Source of the DNA: Selenomonas sp. AE3005
Lineage (GTDB): Bacteria > Bacillota > Negativicutes > Selenomonadales > Selenomonadaceae
Assembly (NCBI RefSeq): GCF_000686945.1
Contig: NZ_JMME01000005.1
Coordinates: forward strand, 164,109 to 228,108
DNA: 64,000 nt
Direction of reading: 5' to 3'
In this document: in pieces, positions 7,840 through 15,139 of the stretch
Position numbering within the stretch: the stretch's first letter is position 1
How the letters are laid out: each line of letters opens with the position of its first letter
Notes under the pieces: generated by a model
The model's database searches: none
The model's input: only the letters and a program-made list of their open reading frames with translations
What the model was told of the DNA's origin: nothing
Translations under genes and position numbers: made by a program

Positions 7840-9057
7840 ATGAAGAAGATAGATTTTTACCTGACTGTTGCGGAATTAGTAAAGGATAATCCTGAAGTGA
7901 GGAAGATTTTGTCGGCCTTGGGTATGGGCAAGTTAATCACTCCGGAGGCCCTGCAGGTAATGGGAAATATCATGACCATTCCGCGGGCGGCTGTTATACA
8001 GGGAGTGGCGCTGGCAGATGTCGTGCAGGCGTTTACGGACGCAGGTTTTGCGGTAGTAAATGGCGAGCCGTCACCGGCAGAAAACTTGACTTGTCAGTTG
8101 ACGAGTCAAGTTGACAGGTCAATTGGGCTGCCGCAAGGGCACCCTGTCAGCCTGCTGCGGGCGGAAAATGCCGGGCTGGGAGCAGTTTTGGACAGTATTG
8201 CGGCACAGTTGAGCGGCCGTGGTGTGCCTGACGCTGCCATTGTTATCAAGGCTTTGCAGGACTTTAATGGCGTGCGTGCCCATTATGCCAAGAAGGAAGA
8301 ACTGCTGATGGCGCAGCTGTATAAATACGGTGTAACGGGGCCGTCGCAGGTAATGTGGGACGAGGACGATGAAATCAAAAAGGAATTGGGGACGCTTACC
8401 CGTGCAGTTATGGATGACGCTGACAATGTACTCATCTATAAGGGGCGCATTGCCGCACTGGTGGAAAAGGCACGCGGCATGATGGCCAAGGAGGAAAAGA
8501 TTTTATTCCCCTTGTGCCTGCGTTTTTTCACGGCGGAAGAATGGAAAAAAATCTATCGGGATTTCCCGGAAATGGGCATGGCTTTTGTGGAAAAGCCGGC
8601 GAAATGGGAAGAAGGAGAAAACTGGGCGGCGGACGAACTGGGTAAGGTTAAGGGGCTGGATATTCTGGCAGGAAAAATCCTTTTGCCTACAGGCGAATTG
8701 ACTGTCAAACAGTTAAGCGCGCTGCTTGCCCTGCTGCCGCTCGATTTGACATTTATTGACGCGGAGGAAAAACTACGGTTCTTTATCAACGAAGGCCGGG
8801 TATTTCCGCGTCCGCTGGCGGCTTTAGGCCGTGATGTCGCAGAATGTCATCCGCCGCATATTGTACCCGTGGTGCGTAATCTCGTGGCAGATTTCAAGGC
8901 GAAAAAACGCAGCTCACTCGAAGTCGCCCGTTATATCATGGGTAAGCCCATCTTGGTGAAGTATATGGCGGTGTATGGTGATGACGGGGAATATATGGGG
9001 ACACTCGAGGTCGTGCAGAACTGCGAGCATATACTGGAAAAATTTGGACAGCAGTGA
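7840..9057 (+). CDS. DUF438 family protein (DUF1858, hemerythrin-like, PAS)
   Basis: 405 residues with the domain order of DUF438 proteins. An N-terminal DUF1858 helical domain (about 1-75) is followed by a linker, then a hemerythrin-like helical region containing GHPVSLLRAEN, FNGVRAHYAKKEELL and LFPLCLRFF, then a C-terminal PAS-like domain (about 295-405) with ECHPPHIVP. Family knowledge suggests an iron-binding redox or gas sensor; its partner is unknown. ATG 7840 has GAAGGAG 6 bases upstream; the TTG at 7822 is rejected. Odd: codons 82-95 are encoded by a palindromic repeat (see separate entry). The 604-bp repeat begins 8 bases after the stop. Confidence 0.85.
   Translation: MKKIDFYLTVAELVKDNPEVRKILSALGMGKLITPEALQVMGNIMTIPRAAVIQGVALADVVQAFTDAGFAVVNGEPSPAENLTCQLTSQVDRSIGLPQGHPVSLLRAENAGLGAVLDSIAAQLSGRGVPDAAIVIKALQDFNGVRAHYAKKEELLMAQLYKYGVTGPSQVMWDEDDEIKKELGTLTRAVMDDADNVLIYKGRIAALVEKARGMMAKEEKILFPLCLRFFTAEEWKKIYRDFPEMGMAFVEKPAKWEEGENWAADELGKVKGLDILAGKILLPTGELTVKQLSALLALLPLDLTFIDAEEKLRFFINEGRVFPRPLAALGRDVAECHPPHIVPVVRNLVADFKAKKRSSLEVARYIMGKPILVKYMAVYGDDGEYMGTLEVVQNCEHILEKFGQQ
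8083..8124 (+). repeat. Palindromic repeat inside the DUF438 coding region
   Basis: AACTTGACT and AGTCAAGTT form a perfect 9-bp inverted repeat with a 12-base loop, followed directly by TTGACAGGTCAATT, which also reads almost the same on both strands. It stays in frame and encodes a polar linker (NLTCQLTSQVDRSI) between two domains. The TTGACAGGTCA word recurs in the palindrome between deoA and cdd. Confidence 0.7.
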
Positions 9058-9192
9058 AGAGGAAAATTGCTGTTTGAAGGTCAAAGAGTTCTTAAAAGTA
9101 TCCCGTTCATACGTGCATGGGGTTCACGGGGGAGTAATTTTTCTGCCTCCGCTAAACGACACACTTCGGAAAATATCATTGTCCAGTTACCT

Positions 9193-9214
9193 GCGCCGGG
9201 CAGGCCAACGGCGC
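9193..9214 (+). other. Hairpin A of predicted kissing pair, copy 1
   Basis: GCGCCG, loop GGCAGGCCAA, CGGCGC. Loop bases 9199-9207 are exactly complementary to 9528-9536 in hairpin B. Copy 2 has GGCGGGCCAA (42904-42925), which keeps pairing as G-U on this strand. Confidence 0.7.
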
Positions 9215-9520
9215 TCCTTTCAGCGTAGTTGCTTAGCTGCGTACTAAAGTGTGCCGGCCTTCGCTGCGCTCAGGCAGTCGCTCCCCGCATAAAAATCACT
9301 CCCCCGTTCGCCCCCACAAGCGGTCTGTACTGTTGCCACGAACTCGTTGCTCCCGCAACAAGAACATCGATGTACTTGTTACCTGTCACTGCGAAAAAAT
9401 CATTTTAAACGGACGTTTCTTAGGGCGGAGGTGGTGATGCTTTTCGCAGTGTAACGACTGTCCGAACGTAGTGAGGACTGGCCCACAAACAACAGTCACT
9501 GTATACTATGATGAATAATC

Positions 9521-9542
9521 GCGCCGCTGGCCTGCCCGGCGC
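9521..9542 (+). other. Hairpin B of predicted kissing pair, copy 1
   Basis: GCGCCG, loop CTGGCCTGCC, CGGCGC: the same stem as hairpin A with a complementary loop. Unchanged in copy 2 (43232-43253). It sits inside the 9423-9449/9591-9617 stem, while hairpin A sits inside the 9127-9142/9291-9306 stem, so loop pairing would join two separate folds. Confidence 0.7.
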
Positions 9543-9669
9543 AAGGTCGCTAAAAAGCCTAGTCATTTGCTGGTGGGACATTTAGTGAAACAGCGAAAAG
9601 TATTACCACCTCCACCCGATTGAGCTGTAACAAATAAAAGTAAGCACGAACTAACCATCAAACTGCAAT

Positions 9670-9709
9670 AAAAAAGAATCCGTTGACATTTTCGTCAACG
9701 GATTCTTTT
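9670..9709. terminator. Bidirectional terminator between DUF438/repeat and SYLF gene
   Basis: Perfect 12-bp stem GAATCCGTTGAC / GTCAACGGATTC, loop ATTTTC, with an A-run before it and TTTT after, so it can act in both directions between convergent genes. The same TCCGTTGAC stem flanks repeat copy 2 and the solo repeat end at 46.4 kb. Confidence 0.88.
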
Positions 9710-9719
9710 GCTTTACATA

Positions 9720-10301
9720 TCAGTATTGATTTAATTTCTTATCGGCGTAAATCTTTGTCCCATTTATGGAGGCCTCTAGCGCCAGGCCTTTTTTCGTCAT
9801 CTGGTATACCCAGACGCCGTTGGCGGCAATGGAGGCACCTTCTATGGCACCGCCGGCCTCGCCGTCGCTGGCGGAGGCGTCAGCGGAGCTGGCGAATTTG
9901 ATATCGCCGGCGATAAAAGCATTCCAGGCCTTTTCCGTGCCAATGACGAAAATCAGGTCGTATTCTTTAACGCCGAGCCCCAGACCTACACCCATTTCCT
10001 GCATACGCATATAAACCTTTTCACCGGTATGATTGTTCACGGCCAGGCCGCGTCCGTGGGCACTGCCGAAGAGTCCTAGTTTCATACCTGTGTTGCTTAA
10101 AGTCGCATAAGCGTAGCAGCTGTTGATAACATTTTCGGCTGAGGGAACTTTGTTATAGAGACGGTGCAGGGCCTGTACAGACAGATTGTCGATTTCGGCC
10201 CGTTCTTTGTTGATTTTCTCCTGACTGGTCGCCGCAAAGGCGGTGGCTGTCAGCATACAGACCAATAATGCTGCCGTCAGCAAGGTTAGTATTTTTTTCA
10301 T
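9720..10301 (-). CDS. Secreted SYLF (YSC84-like) lipid-binding domain protein
   Basis: 193 residues: a signal peptide ending ATAFA, then one SYLF/Ysc84 domain. Seen: the YATLSNTGMKLGLFGSAHGRG and VGLGLGVKEYDLIFVIGTEKAWNAF blocks, and the Gly/Ser/Ala-rich SADASASDGEAGGAIEGAS turn found in this family. Family knowledge indicates phospholipid binding; the bacterial role is unclear, probably periplasmic or envelope. The downstream ATG (second Met of MLMKK) is preferred because GAGGTG lies 9 bases before it. It follows the RND pump gene by 15 bases on the same strand, so it is probably the last gene of that operon. Confidence 0.85.
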   Translation of the reverse strand: MKKILTLLTAALLVCMLTATAFAATSQEKINKERAEIDNLSVQALHRLYNKVPSAENVINSCYAYATLSNTGMKLGLFGSAHGRGLAVNNHTGEKVYMRMQEMGVGLGLGVKEYDLIFVIGTEKAWNAFIAGDIKFASSADASASDGEAGGAIEGASIAANGVWVYQMTKKGLALEASINGTKIYADKKLNQY

Positions 10302-10316
10302 AAGCATACACCTCAG

Positions 10317-13300
10317 TTATTCATTTACAGTGCTCTCCGGCAACGGTGCAGGGGCTTTTTTCTTACCGGTAAGTTTCATAGCTACCCAAGCAACGACAAC
10401 GTAGAGTACCGGAATAAGGAAAATACCCAGACAGGTTGCAAAGAGCATACCACCGACAACGGCCGTGCCCATGCTGTTTCTGGCAGCGGCGCCGGCACCG
10501 TGGGCCATGGCCAGTGGCAGACAGCCGATGATGAAGGCCAGGGACGTCATGATGATGGGCCGCAGGCGCAGGCCGGCAGCCTCGATAGCTGCTTTTACCG
10601 GTTCCATGCCCTGGTCTACACGTACCTTGGCAAACTCGACGATGAGGATGGCGTTTTTAGCCGCCAGGCCCATAATCATGATGACACCAATCTGCATGTA
10701 GACGGTGTTCTGCAGGCCGGGGTTAAACTTGCCAAAGCTGAGCTCGAGCATCAGCAGGGCCAGCTGGACGAAGAAGGCACCGAACAGGCCTGTGGGAATC
10801 GTCATAAGTACGGCGAAGGGCACGCTCCAGCTTTCGTAGAGAGCTGCCAGACAGAGGAAAACAAACACAATGGCTAAGCCCATAACCTGACCGGTGGAAT
10901 TAGCGGATTTCTTTTCCTCGCGGCTCTGACCGGACCATTCGATGTTAAAGCCGGCAGGCGCGGTGGTCTTTACTACTTCTTCCATGGCAGCGATGGCCTG
11001 ACCGGAGCTGTAACCGTCACCTACACTGCCCTGAATACTGATACTGCGCGTACCATTAAACCGGGAGATAATGGAGGTGGAGGTCGAAAGTTTCGGCGTG
11101 AGCAGGCTGTCCAAAGGAACCATGTTGCCCTCGCTGTTGCGGACATAATTGAACTTCAAGGCCTCTTTTTCGCTGCGGTACTGGGTATCAGACTGCATTA
11201 TAACCTTGTAGTTGCGGCCGAACTGCATGAAGTCATTGATTTGGCTGCCGCCGTAATTTACCTGCAGGGCCGTAAATACATCAGAGAGATTTACACCCAG
11301 CTGTTTAACCTTTTCACGATTCACATCGAATTTGCAGATGGGGGATTCAATGGAATAGGTGGTATATACGTTGGCCAGTTCCGGCCGTTTATTGGCTGCT
11401 GCCAGGATTTCCTTGGTGATGTTATCAAGTTCCTTGTCCGTATGACCGGTCATGTCCAAAAGTTCCATGCTCCAGCCGCCGACCATGCCTAAGCCGGGCA
11501 GTGACGGAGTCGGGAAGGCCATAACCTTGGCCTCCGGATGATTGGCCTGCAGCTTGTTGGCTTTGATGACAATCGGGAATATGCCCAGCTCTTCACTGGT
11601 TCGCTGGCTCCAAGAATCAAGACTGACAAAGAAGGTGCCGGCATTGGCCTTGTTGCCGTTGGACAGTACATCAAAACCGGCAATTTTCATGACATTCTTG
11701 ACACCGGGAATATCACTCAGCTCGGTACTCATTGTATCCATGGTCTCCAACGTACGGTTTAGGGATGTGCCCTCGGGCATGGTAACCGAAACGAGGAAAT
11801 ATCCCTGGTCCTCATCGGGGACAAAGGTCGAGGGGAGCAGTTTGAAACATACACCGGCCAAAACGCAGATGACCAGTAGTGAGGCTACGCTGACCTTGGC
11901 ATGGTCGATAAACCAGCCCACTTTTCCCGTGTAACGGTTCTGAGTGCGTTCAAACCAGTCATTGAAACGGTCAAAGAACCGGTCAAGAATGTTTTTCTTC
12001 TTGTTCGGGTCATGCGGTTTCATTAACAGCGCACATAAAGCCGGCGTCAGCGTCAGCGCGATGAAAGCCGAAAGCGCCATGGAAACGGCAATGGTCAGAG
12101 CGAACTGGCGGTAGAGAACACCAGTCGTGCCGCCCAAAAAGGCACAGGGAATGAATACTGCCGACAGCACGAAGGCGATGGCCACAACCGGCCCTTGTAC
12201 TTCGTCCATGGCAACTTCGGTGGCCTCGACCGGCCCTAAGCCGTCTTTTTTCATGTGGGATTCCACATTCTCGATAACGACTATGGCGTCATCGACGACG
12301 AGGCCGATGGCCAGTACCATGGCAAATAGTGTCAGCGTGTTGATACTGAATCCGAGCACGATGAAACTGGCAAAGGTACCTACCAGGGAAACCGGAATAG
12401 CCAGCACCGGAATGAGTGTGGCACGCCAGCTCTGCAGGAAGAGGAATACAATGAGGATAACCAGCATCAGGGCTTCTTTAAAGGTATTTACAACTTCCTT
12501 AATGGATTCGTTGATATATTCCGTATTGTCGATAACCGGCTCAAACACGAGGTCGTCCGGGAATTCCTTGGCGGCCTCCGCCAGTACCTTTTTGACTTCG
12601 CTGATAGTTTCCACGGCATTGGCATCATCCGTCAGCTTGACACCAAATCCGGCACAGGGAGCACCATTGGCATCGGCAACCATGTTCGTGGACTTGGCAC
12701 CTGTTTCTATACGGGCAACATCCCGGAGAAATACATAGGAGCCATCCGGTTTGGCTTTTAAGATGACATTGCCAAATTCCTGCGGTGTGGTAAGTCTGCC
12801 CTGCACACTGCCGGTATACTGTTTTTCCTGATTGGCTGGCGTGGGCATTTGGCCGATAGTACCGGCCGGGGCCTGCACATTCTGTTCGCGGATGGCCCGT
12901 TCCACATCACCGACGGTCAGACCTAAATCAGACAGGCGGTCGGGATTCAGCCAGACGCGCATGGCGTATTGTGAACCAAAAGTACTAACGTCACCTACAC
13001 CTTTGATACGTTTGAGCGCGTCAATGATGTAGATACTGGCATAGTTCATGATAAAGGTACGCTTGAATGTCCCGTTAGGAGAATAAATGGCAAACATGTA
13101 GGACATATCACTGGAGGCCTTTTTGGTCGTAACGCCTACAGTCTGCACATCGGAAGGCAGGCTGGAAGTGGCAATGGAAACATTGTTCTGCACCAGTACC
13201 GCGTCCATATCACCGTTGGTGCCCAGGTCAAATTTTACATCAAGATTGTAAGAACCGGTATCATCGGAACTGGAATTCATGTAGGCCATGCCCTGTGTGC

Positions 13301-13511
13301 CGTTGACCTGCTGCTCGATGACTTGCGCTACCGTCTGGTTAATGACGCTGGCATTGGCCCCGGTGTAGATGGTGCTAACGTTGATTGTGGGCTGGGTAAT
13401 CTGCGGATACTGGGCCACGGGCAGGCTCAGACCGGAAATTACACCCAGAATGACGATGATAATCGAGATAACGATGGCGAAGATGGGACGATGAATAAAG
13501 AATCGTGACAC
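10317..13511 (-). CDS. RND multidrug efflux transporter (HAE1/AcrB family)
   Basis: Inner-membrane proton-driven drug exporter, 1064 residues, full AcrB length. Seen: the N-terminal FIHRPIFAIVISIIIVILG segment, a first periplasmic domain with QEKQYTGSVQGRL, the transmembrane LAIGLVVDDAIVVIENVE block with the paired aspartates of the proton relay, GTTGVLYRQF, a second periplasmic loop, and the C-terminal AAKNAILIVEFAK and LRPIIMTSLAFI blocks. Twelve membrane segments are expected. GTG start with AAGGAGG upstream. It lies 13 bases after the adaptor gene. No outer-membrane TolC-type gene follows, so that component must be encoded elsewhere. Confidence 0.97.
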   Translation of the reverse strand: MSRFFIHRPIFAIVISIIIVILGVISGLSLPVAQYPQITQPTINVSTIYTGANASVINQTVAQVIEQQVNGTQGMAYMNSSSDDTGSYNLDVKFDLGTNGDMDAVLVQNNVSIATSSLPSDVQTVGVTTKKASSDMSYMFAIYSPNGTFKRTFIMNYASIYIIDALKRIKGVGDVSTFGSQYAMRVWLNPDRLSDLGLTVGDVERAIREQNVQAPAGTIGQMPTPANQEKQYTGSVQGRLTTPQEFGNVILKAKPDGSYVFLRDVARIETGAKSTNMVADANGAPCAGFGVKLTDDANAVETISEVKKVLAEAAKEFPDDLVFEPVIDNTEYINESIKEVVNTFKEALMLVILIVFLFLQSWRATLIPVLAIPVSLVGTFASFIVLGFSINTLTLFAMVLAIGLVVDDAIVVIENVESHMKKDGLGPVEATEVAMDEVQGPVVAIAFVLSAVFIPCAFLGGTTGVLYRQFALTIAVSMALSAFIALTLTPALCALLMKPHDPNKKKNILDRFFDRFNDWFERTQNRYTGKVGWFIDHAKVSVASLLVICVLAGVCFKLLPSTFVPDEDQGYFLVSVTMPEGTSLNRTLETMDTMSTELSDIPGVKNVMKIAGFDVLSNGNKANAGTFFVSLDSWSQRTSEELGIFPIVIKANKLQANHPEAKVMAFPTPSLPGLGMVGGWSMELLDMTGHTDKELDNITKEILAAANKRPELANVYTTYSIESPICKFDVNREKVKQLGVNLSDVFTALQVNYGGSQINDFMQFGRNYKVIMQSDTQYRSEKEALKFNYVRNSEGNMVPLDSLLTPKLSTSTSIISRFNGTRSISIQGSVGDGYSSGQAIAAMEEVVKTTAPAGFNIEWSGQSREEKKSANSTGQVMGLAIVFVFLCLAALYESWSVPFAVLMTIPTGLFGAFFVQLALLMLELSFGKFNPGLQNTVYMQIGVIMIMGLAAKNAILIVEFAKVRVDQGMEPVKAAIEAAGLRLRPIIMTSLAFIIGCLPLAMAHGAGAAARNSMGTAVVGGMLFATCLGIFLIPVLYVVVAWVAMKLTGKKKAPAPLPESTVNE

Positions 13512-13524
13512 TGTCCTCGCCTCC

Positions 13525-14715
13525 TTACGATTTATCCGTGATTTCTGTTGATTCCTTAGTGGAGAAACCCATATCCTCAGGTGTCACCATGGTGACGTCA
13601 ATTTCCTGTCCGGCGCGCAGGCTGGTCAGACCTTCCACTATGACGACATCAGAGGGGGAAATTCCCTTCTCAATAATATAGTAGCTGCCTACTTTTTCAC
13701 CGAGCTTGACGTTTTTGGAGACGGACTTGCCATCTTCACCGACAACCAGCACAAAGGATTCATCCAACAGCTGCTGTACAGCACGCTGGGGAACAAGCAG
13801 GGCGTTGTTCGTCTTGACACCTACCAGATGTACCTGCACGAACATGCCGGGCAGCAAAATTCCCTGCGGATTGGGGATGGTGGCCTTGATGGTCAGGGAG
13901 CCGGAGTTGGTGGACAAGGCTCTGTCGGCAGTAACGATATCGCCTTCAAAGGGATATTCCTTGCCGTTGCTCAAATTGATTTTGACCTTGGGCAGCGGGG
14001 TATTATCATGGCGGATATCCGTGCCTTTTTCCATAGCGTCAGCCAAAAGATTAAGGTATTCTGTTTCACTGACACTGAACTGGATATTGATGGGGTCCAT
14101 GGTGCCGATGGTGACAAGGTTAGTCGAACCGGCAGTGGCATACGTGCCGATGGCCACATCATCCACAGATACGCGGCCGCTCATGGGAGCGTAAACAACT
14201 GTATCATCAAGATTTTCCTGTGCCTTGCGCACGGCGGCGCGCTGCGCGGCCACTGTTGACAGATGGCCTTCCACATCGGAACGCTTGTTGGTGAGCGTCT
14301 GCTCCGATACAGCTCTGTCTACCCACAGCCGTTCATAGCGGCCCAGTTCCTCCTGAGCATTCCGCAGATTAGACTCGGCTTTGCTGAGTTCTGCCTGTGC
14401 GGAAATTACGGCCGTCTCATACTGCCGGGAATCCAGTTTGTAAAGCGGCTGACCGGCGTAGACATAATCACCGCCATTGAAGTACTTTTCGATAACACTG
14501 CCTGATACCTTGGAATGTACATGTACTTCTTCTTTTCCTTGCAAATGGCCGGGATAGCCGAAAGCTATAGGCGTATCCTGCCGCAAAACCTGCATGGCCT
14601 TGACGGGCGTCTTGCCGGCCTGCGGAGCTTGCTGCGGTCCGCAGCCGCCTACAAAGACGCTGGCCAGCAGCGCTGTGGCAGCAAGTATACTGCCAGCTTT
14701 TTTCCATGAATACAT
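13525..14715 (-). CDS. RND efflux periplasmic adaptor lipoprotein (AcrA/MexA family)
   Basis: Membrane-fusion subunit linking the RND pump to an outer-membrane channel, 396 residues. Seen: signal peptide with lipobox VGGC, lipoyl half-motifs VHVHSKVSGSVIEKYF and VVYAPMSGRVSVDDV, a coiled-coil hairpin between them (about residues 100-165, AQAELSKAESNLRNAQEEL), and beta-barrel strands IQFSVSETEYLNLL. It is first in the operon adaptor-pump-SYLF. A GAGGGAGGGA site precedes the ATG. No regulator gene is adjacent; the riboswitch region upstream is read in the other direction. Confidence 0.95.
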   Translation of the reverse strand: MYSWKKAGSILAATALLASVFVGGCGPQQAPQAGKTPVKAMQVLRQDTPIAFGYPGHLQGKEEVHVHSKVSGSVIEKYFNGGDYVYAGQPLYKLDSRQYETAVISAQAELSKAESNLRNAQEELGRYERLWVDRAVSEQTLTNKRSDVEGHLSTVAAQRAAVRKAQENLDDTVVYAPMSGRVSVDDVAIGTYATAGSTNLVTIGTMDPINIQFSVSETEYLNLLADAMEKGTDIRHDNTPLPKVKINLSNGKEYPFEGDIVTADRALSTNSGSLTIKATIPNPQGILLPGMFVQVHLVGVKTNNALLVPQRAVQQLLDESFVLVVGEDGKSVSKNVKLGEKVGSYYIIEKGISPSDVVIVEGLTSLRAGQEIDVTMVTPEDMGFSTKESTEITDKS

Positions 14716-14937
14716 ATATTAGTCCCTCCCTCAATAATATAAAGACTGTCTAAAGGATAGGAGCCTGCAGTATATACAGAATATTATTAAAACTCCTTAA
14801 ATTATAGACATACTAATATTTTTGAATTTCAACAATAAAACGCTAATTCCTGCTATGGGCTGTAGATTTTGCCGAGTAAAATGGCAAATGAGGCAGCCTG
14901 GCCTGTTCCTGCCGCGCTTGCCTTAAAGAAGGGCATC

Positions 14938-14966
14938 TTGACAGTGGAATTATGAGATGATATGAT
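14938..14966 (+). promoter_or_regulatory. Promoter of the SAM riboswitch transcript
   Basis: TTGACA (14938-14943), 17-base spacer, TATGAT (14961-14966). The predicted start falls at about 14973, exactly at the 5' side of the aptamer. The 220 bases between this promoter and the RND adaptor start hold nothing else I can identify. Confidence 0.88.
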
Positions 14967-14970
14967 GAAA

Positions 14971-15107
14971 CTACCATAGAGAGTGCGCGAGGGACAGTCC
15001 CGATGACCGCACAGCAACCTACCGGAGGGCAAGGTGCTAAGGACTGAACGATGGGTCATGCTTCTTTAAGAGATAAAAGGCTCATCGAAACGATGGGTCT
15101 TTTCTTT
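14971..15107 (+). promoter_or_regulatory. SAM-I clan riboswitch (transcriptional)
   Basis: Seen: the S-box core GAGGGACAGTCCCGATGAC, CAGCAACC and AAGGTGCTAA (14989-15040) in the right order. CAGTCC (14995-15000) can pair with GGACTG (15041-15046) as the family pseudoknot, and CCAT (14973-14976) with ATGG as a short P1. No P4 hairpin is evident, as in SAM-I/IV forms. CGATGGGTC occurs twice, at 15049-15057 in the aptamer end and at 15091-15099 in the terminator. Both can pair with GGCTCATCG (15079-15087), which gives mutually exclusive antiterminator and terminator. The expected logic is off with SAM. Confidence 0.9.
15079..15107 (+). terminator. Riboswitch expression-platform terminator
   Basis: GGCTCATCG, loop AAA, CGATGGGTC (7 Watson-Crick and 2 G-U pairs), then TTTTCTTT. 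It shares its 5' arm with the antiterminator formed with 15049-15057. Confidence 0.85.
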
Positions 15108-15139
15108 ATGAGTAAAATCATAAAAGGAGCGGACAACTC

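Larger units (their letters stand above)
9066..9669 (+). repeat. 604-bp structured non-coding repeat, copy 1
   Basis: Fills the whole gap between DUF438 and the convergent SYLF gene. It aligns base for base with copy 2 (42777-43380) with no gaps and about 62 differences (about 90% identity). Ends are imperfect inverted repeats (ATTGCTGTTTGAAGG against ATTGCAGTTTGATGG). Internal pairings seen: 9127-9142 with 9291-9306 (15 of 16), 9423-9449 with 9591-9617 (23 of 27), a local hairpin round ACATCGATGT at 9356-9381, and hairpins 9193-9214 and 9521-9542, whose loops are complementary. Open frames across it are short and lack ribosome sites. It may be a large structured RNA, a miniature transposable element, or both. 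Confidence 0.88.

Noticed and set aside
8975..9437. Small open frames across repeat copy 1 (and the matching ones at 42745-43148 in copy 2)
   Set aside because: They start inside or just before the repeat, lack ribosome sites and do not keep the same ends in both copies. Differences between copies do not favour silent positions.
9066..9669. Group II intron or IS200/IS605-type element as explanation for the 604-bp repeat
   Set aside because: No GTGYG start or domain-V-like hairpin was recognised. Perfect terminal inverted repeats do not suit IS605 ends, and no transposase or maturase frame is present.
14853..14940. Minus-strand frame ending in a protein-like stretch (GTGQAASFAILLGKIYSP) between the RND operon and the riboswitch
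   Set aside because: It could be the remnant of a lost gene, but it is under 30 codons and matches nothing I can name.
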